A stretch of 16,164 nt of DNA from Candidatus Ancillula trichonymphae ImTpAt. GTDB lineage: Bacteria; Actinomycetota; Actinomycetes; Actinomycetales; Bifidobacteriaceae. Positions within the stretch are counted from its first letter, which is position 1. Each line of letters starts with the position of its first letter. A model generated the notes under the pieces. The model was given only the letters and a program-made list of their open reading frames with translations. It was not told the origin of the DNA and made no database searches. Positions 14,633-16,164 of this stretch are shown in pieces. The translations under genes and the position numbers were made by a program. The stretch is from positions 1 to 16,164 of the forward strand of contig AXYY01000072.1 of assembly GCA_000485475.1 (NCBI GenBank), in the 5' to 3' direction.

Positions 14633-16164
14633 TAATATGGGCACTGGTGAGAGGTGTCGATGTGTGCTACTAGTTGACAAACCTGCAGGTATAACTTCTG
14701 CAGATGTTGACTACAAGCTGCGCGATCATGTTGCAAAGTTGATTGGTGTGCCGAAGAAGAAGCTGGCTCCAAAAGTTGGACATGCTGGAACTTTGGACCC
14801 GTTCGCAACTGGTGCACTAGTCGTTGGAATTGGCAGTGCAACGAAGGAGCTCAATGAATTGAAAAATAGTAACAAGCGGTATGAAGCAACCATTAAGCTT
14901 GGTCAGACAACTGATACAGATGATTATACTGGTGAAGTTGTAAAATCTGCGTCCTCAAGGGCACTGAAAGCGTTAACTGACGAGCAGATTGAGCGTGCAC
15001 TTGACTTTGTGCTTCAGCAAGAAACGCAAATCCCTTGTGCATATTCTGCGAAGCACATTAACGGTGTACGTGCATATCACTTGGCCAGAAATGCACGAAG
15101 TGATGCATCGGCTCAGTTGCCTGAAAAAAAACCAATTAAAGTTGAATTTCAACTTCAAGGTTTCTTAATTCAACGAGATAAGAGCGGCATATTCGTGCAC
15201 ATTGATGTTGTAGCTTCTGAGGGTGCGTATATCCGCGCGGTTGCTCGTGATCTGGGGCGTGAGCTGAATGTTGGCGGTCACTTGACGAACCTGCGGAGAA
15301 CTGCGGTTAGTGAATACAACATAGACAAGTTTGTGAAACTTGAAGATTTACTAAAAACTACAACTTATGATGAGCTTGCGGAGTATTCTCAGGGGTTTTT
15401 GATGAATTTCGTTGCTACTATTGGCACATTTGATGGCGTGCACATCGGTCATCAGGAACTGTTGAAGCAAACAGTTGCAGTTGCTAAAAAAACTGGACAA
15501 AAATCTGTTGCATTCATTGTTGACAGCGAGTGCGATCAGCAGCTTATGGACATTTCTACGCGAAAATCAACGATACGAAGTCTTGGAATTGACGAATGTG
15601 TGGTTCTAAATATAGATGCAGTTGAGAATCTTGACTACCGAGAGTTTTTGGACATCTTCAACGATAAATACAACATAACAACCTGGATCTTGACCGAAGA
15701 ATCAACAATTGGTAAAGATGCGGCTGGAACTATTACAAGCGTGCGCGATTACGTAAAACCAAAAGGTGTAGATGTCCTAAGTGTTGATTTATTAACAACT
15801 CGTGGTTACGGTGCTAAATCGGTTGTTGTATCTTCTGCGCTGATTCGTCGTGTGCTGGAGGCTGGACATGTTAAAGATGCTCAAAAGTTGTTTGGGCGAC
15901 TCTACAAGATAAGAGGAACAGTTGTCGAGGGTAATAAACGCGGCCGAGAGTTGGGTTTTCCAACTGCAAACCTTGAAAATATTGACACGATTATTCCAAG
16001 AGAGGGCGTTTATTACGGGGTAGTTGAATGGATTGATAAGGGTAGAGACAAAAACATCAAGCGACGAGCGGGTGCGCTGTTCTCGATTGGTGACAAACCA
16101 ACTTTTGATGATGACAAGTTTACAGTTGAGGTGCATTTAGTTACGCACAAGGGTTCCAATTTGG
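14616..16164 (+). CDS. truB-ribF: Fused TruB (tRNA pseudouridine-55 synthase) and RibF (riboflavin kinase/FMN adenylyltransferase), 3' cut by window
   Basis: One frame runs without a stop from ATG 14616 (AAGAGG 14604-14609 upstream) to the window end, 516 codons. Residues 1 to about 260 are TruB, which makes pseudouridine 55 in the tRNA T loop: LLVDKPAGITSADVD, GHAGTLDPFATGALVVGIG with the catalytic Asp at 61, AYSAKHINGVRAYHLAR and GAYIRAVARDLGREL. From Met263 it is RibF, which makes FMN and then FAD: GTFDGVHIGH (270-279) and SSALIRR (406-412) of the adenylyltransferase, then the flavokinase with GRELGFPTANL (PTANL 449-453) and VEVHLVTH near the edge. The adenylyltransferase core has lost the usual TFDPHP and GEDFRFG motifs. 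An AGGGG before ATG 15402 could let RibF also start on its own. The genes are usually separate neighbours. Confidence 0.9.
   Translation, partial: MIQQDDNMGTGERCRCVLLVDKPAGITSADVDYKLRDHVAKLIGVPKKKLAPKVGHAGTLDPFATGALVVGIGSATKELNELKNSNKRYEATIKLGQTTDTDDYTGEVVKSASSRALKALTDEQIERALDFVLQQETQIPCAYSAKHINGVRAYHLARNARSDASAQLPEKKPIKVEFQLQGFLIQRDKSGIFVHIDVVASEGAYIRAVARDLGRELNVGGHLTNLRRTAVSEYNIDKFVKLEDLLKTTTYDELAEYSQGFLMNFVATIGTFDGVHIGHQELLKQTVAVAKKTGQKSVAFIVDSECDQQLMDISTRKSTIRSLGIDECVVLNIDAVENLDYREFLDIFNDKYNITTWILTEESTIGKDAAGTITSVRDYVKPKGVDVLSVDLLTTRGYGAKSVVVSSALIRRVLEAGHVKDAQKLFGRLYKIRGTVVEGNKRGRELGFPTANLENIDTIIPREGVYYGVVEWIDKGRDKNIKRRAGALFSIGDKPTFDDDKFTVEVHLVTHKGSNL

Noticed and set aside
15792..16136. 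Minus-strand open frame at the right edge (114 aa)
   Set aside because: It lies opposite the RibF flavokinase region, which has clear family motifs; the product matches nothing known to me.
1..16164. Alternative genetic code (TGA as Trp)
   Set aside because: rsmI, nadB and rbfA end at TGA exactly at operon-style junctions, and no intact gene needs TGA as a sense codon.

Overview
The window looks like a piece of a reduced, AT-leaning genome from a high-GC Gram-positive lineage (Actinomycetota). The evidence is the ParA-ScpA-ScpB-RluB-Cmk gene order, the RbfA tail ending in AGEADPYK, a NusA KH2 motif (GRDGQNARLAARLTGWKIDI) and an EF-Tu with DAPGHAD, all typical of actinobacteria. Frameshifted gene remnants beside intact, tightly packed housekeeping genes suggest a host-restricted or symbiotic actinobacterium still losing genes. 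A Bifidobacteriales-related endosymbiont such as the 'Candidatus Ancillula' type would fit, but that placement is inference. TGA works as a normal stop.

Layout. 1-1002: two decayed genes, the 3' end of a membrane protein and a complete but broken ABC-transporter ATPase, resembling the export/immunity pair of lactococcin-972-type bacteriocin loci. 996-3963: rsmI-nadB-nadC, each overlapping the next by 4 nt (16S rRNA methylation; quinolinate and NAD synthesis). 3964-4710: decayed region with a DUF1048 pseudogene broken by three frameshifts, the stub of a following gene, and a long imperfect inverted repeat. 4711-8700: parA-scpA-scpB-rluB-cmk, all overlapping (chromosome partition and condensation, 23S pseudouridylation, CMP kinase). 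8639-10026: tuf as its own unit with a strong promoter inside the end of cmk, a 5' leader and a clear intrinsic terminator. 10073-end: nusA-infB-rbfA-truB/ribF (transcription elongation, translation initiation, 30S maturation, tRNA pseudouridine 55 and FMN/FAD synthesis), cut by the window edge.

All genes are on the + strand. The most notable observations are: (i) rsmI and parA each have an extended -10 (TGN-TATAAT) placed exactly 6 nt before the ATG, which predicts leaderless mRNAs and explains spurious 'MCYN' N-termini; (ii) TruB and RibF form one uninterrupted reading frame, and the FMN adenylyltransferase part has lost several family motifs; (iii) Der is missing after Cmk, and rimP and ylxR are missing around nusA, pointing to rearrangement; (iv) the pseudogenes can be rebuilt as recognisable families. 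I found no tRNA, rRNA, CRISPR array or intact mobile element, and no convincing new multi-gene system.
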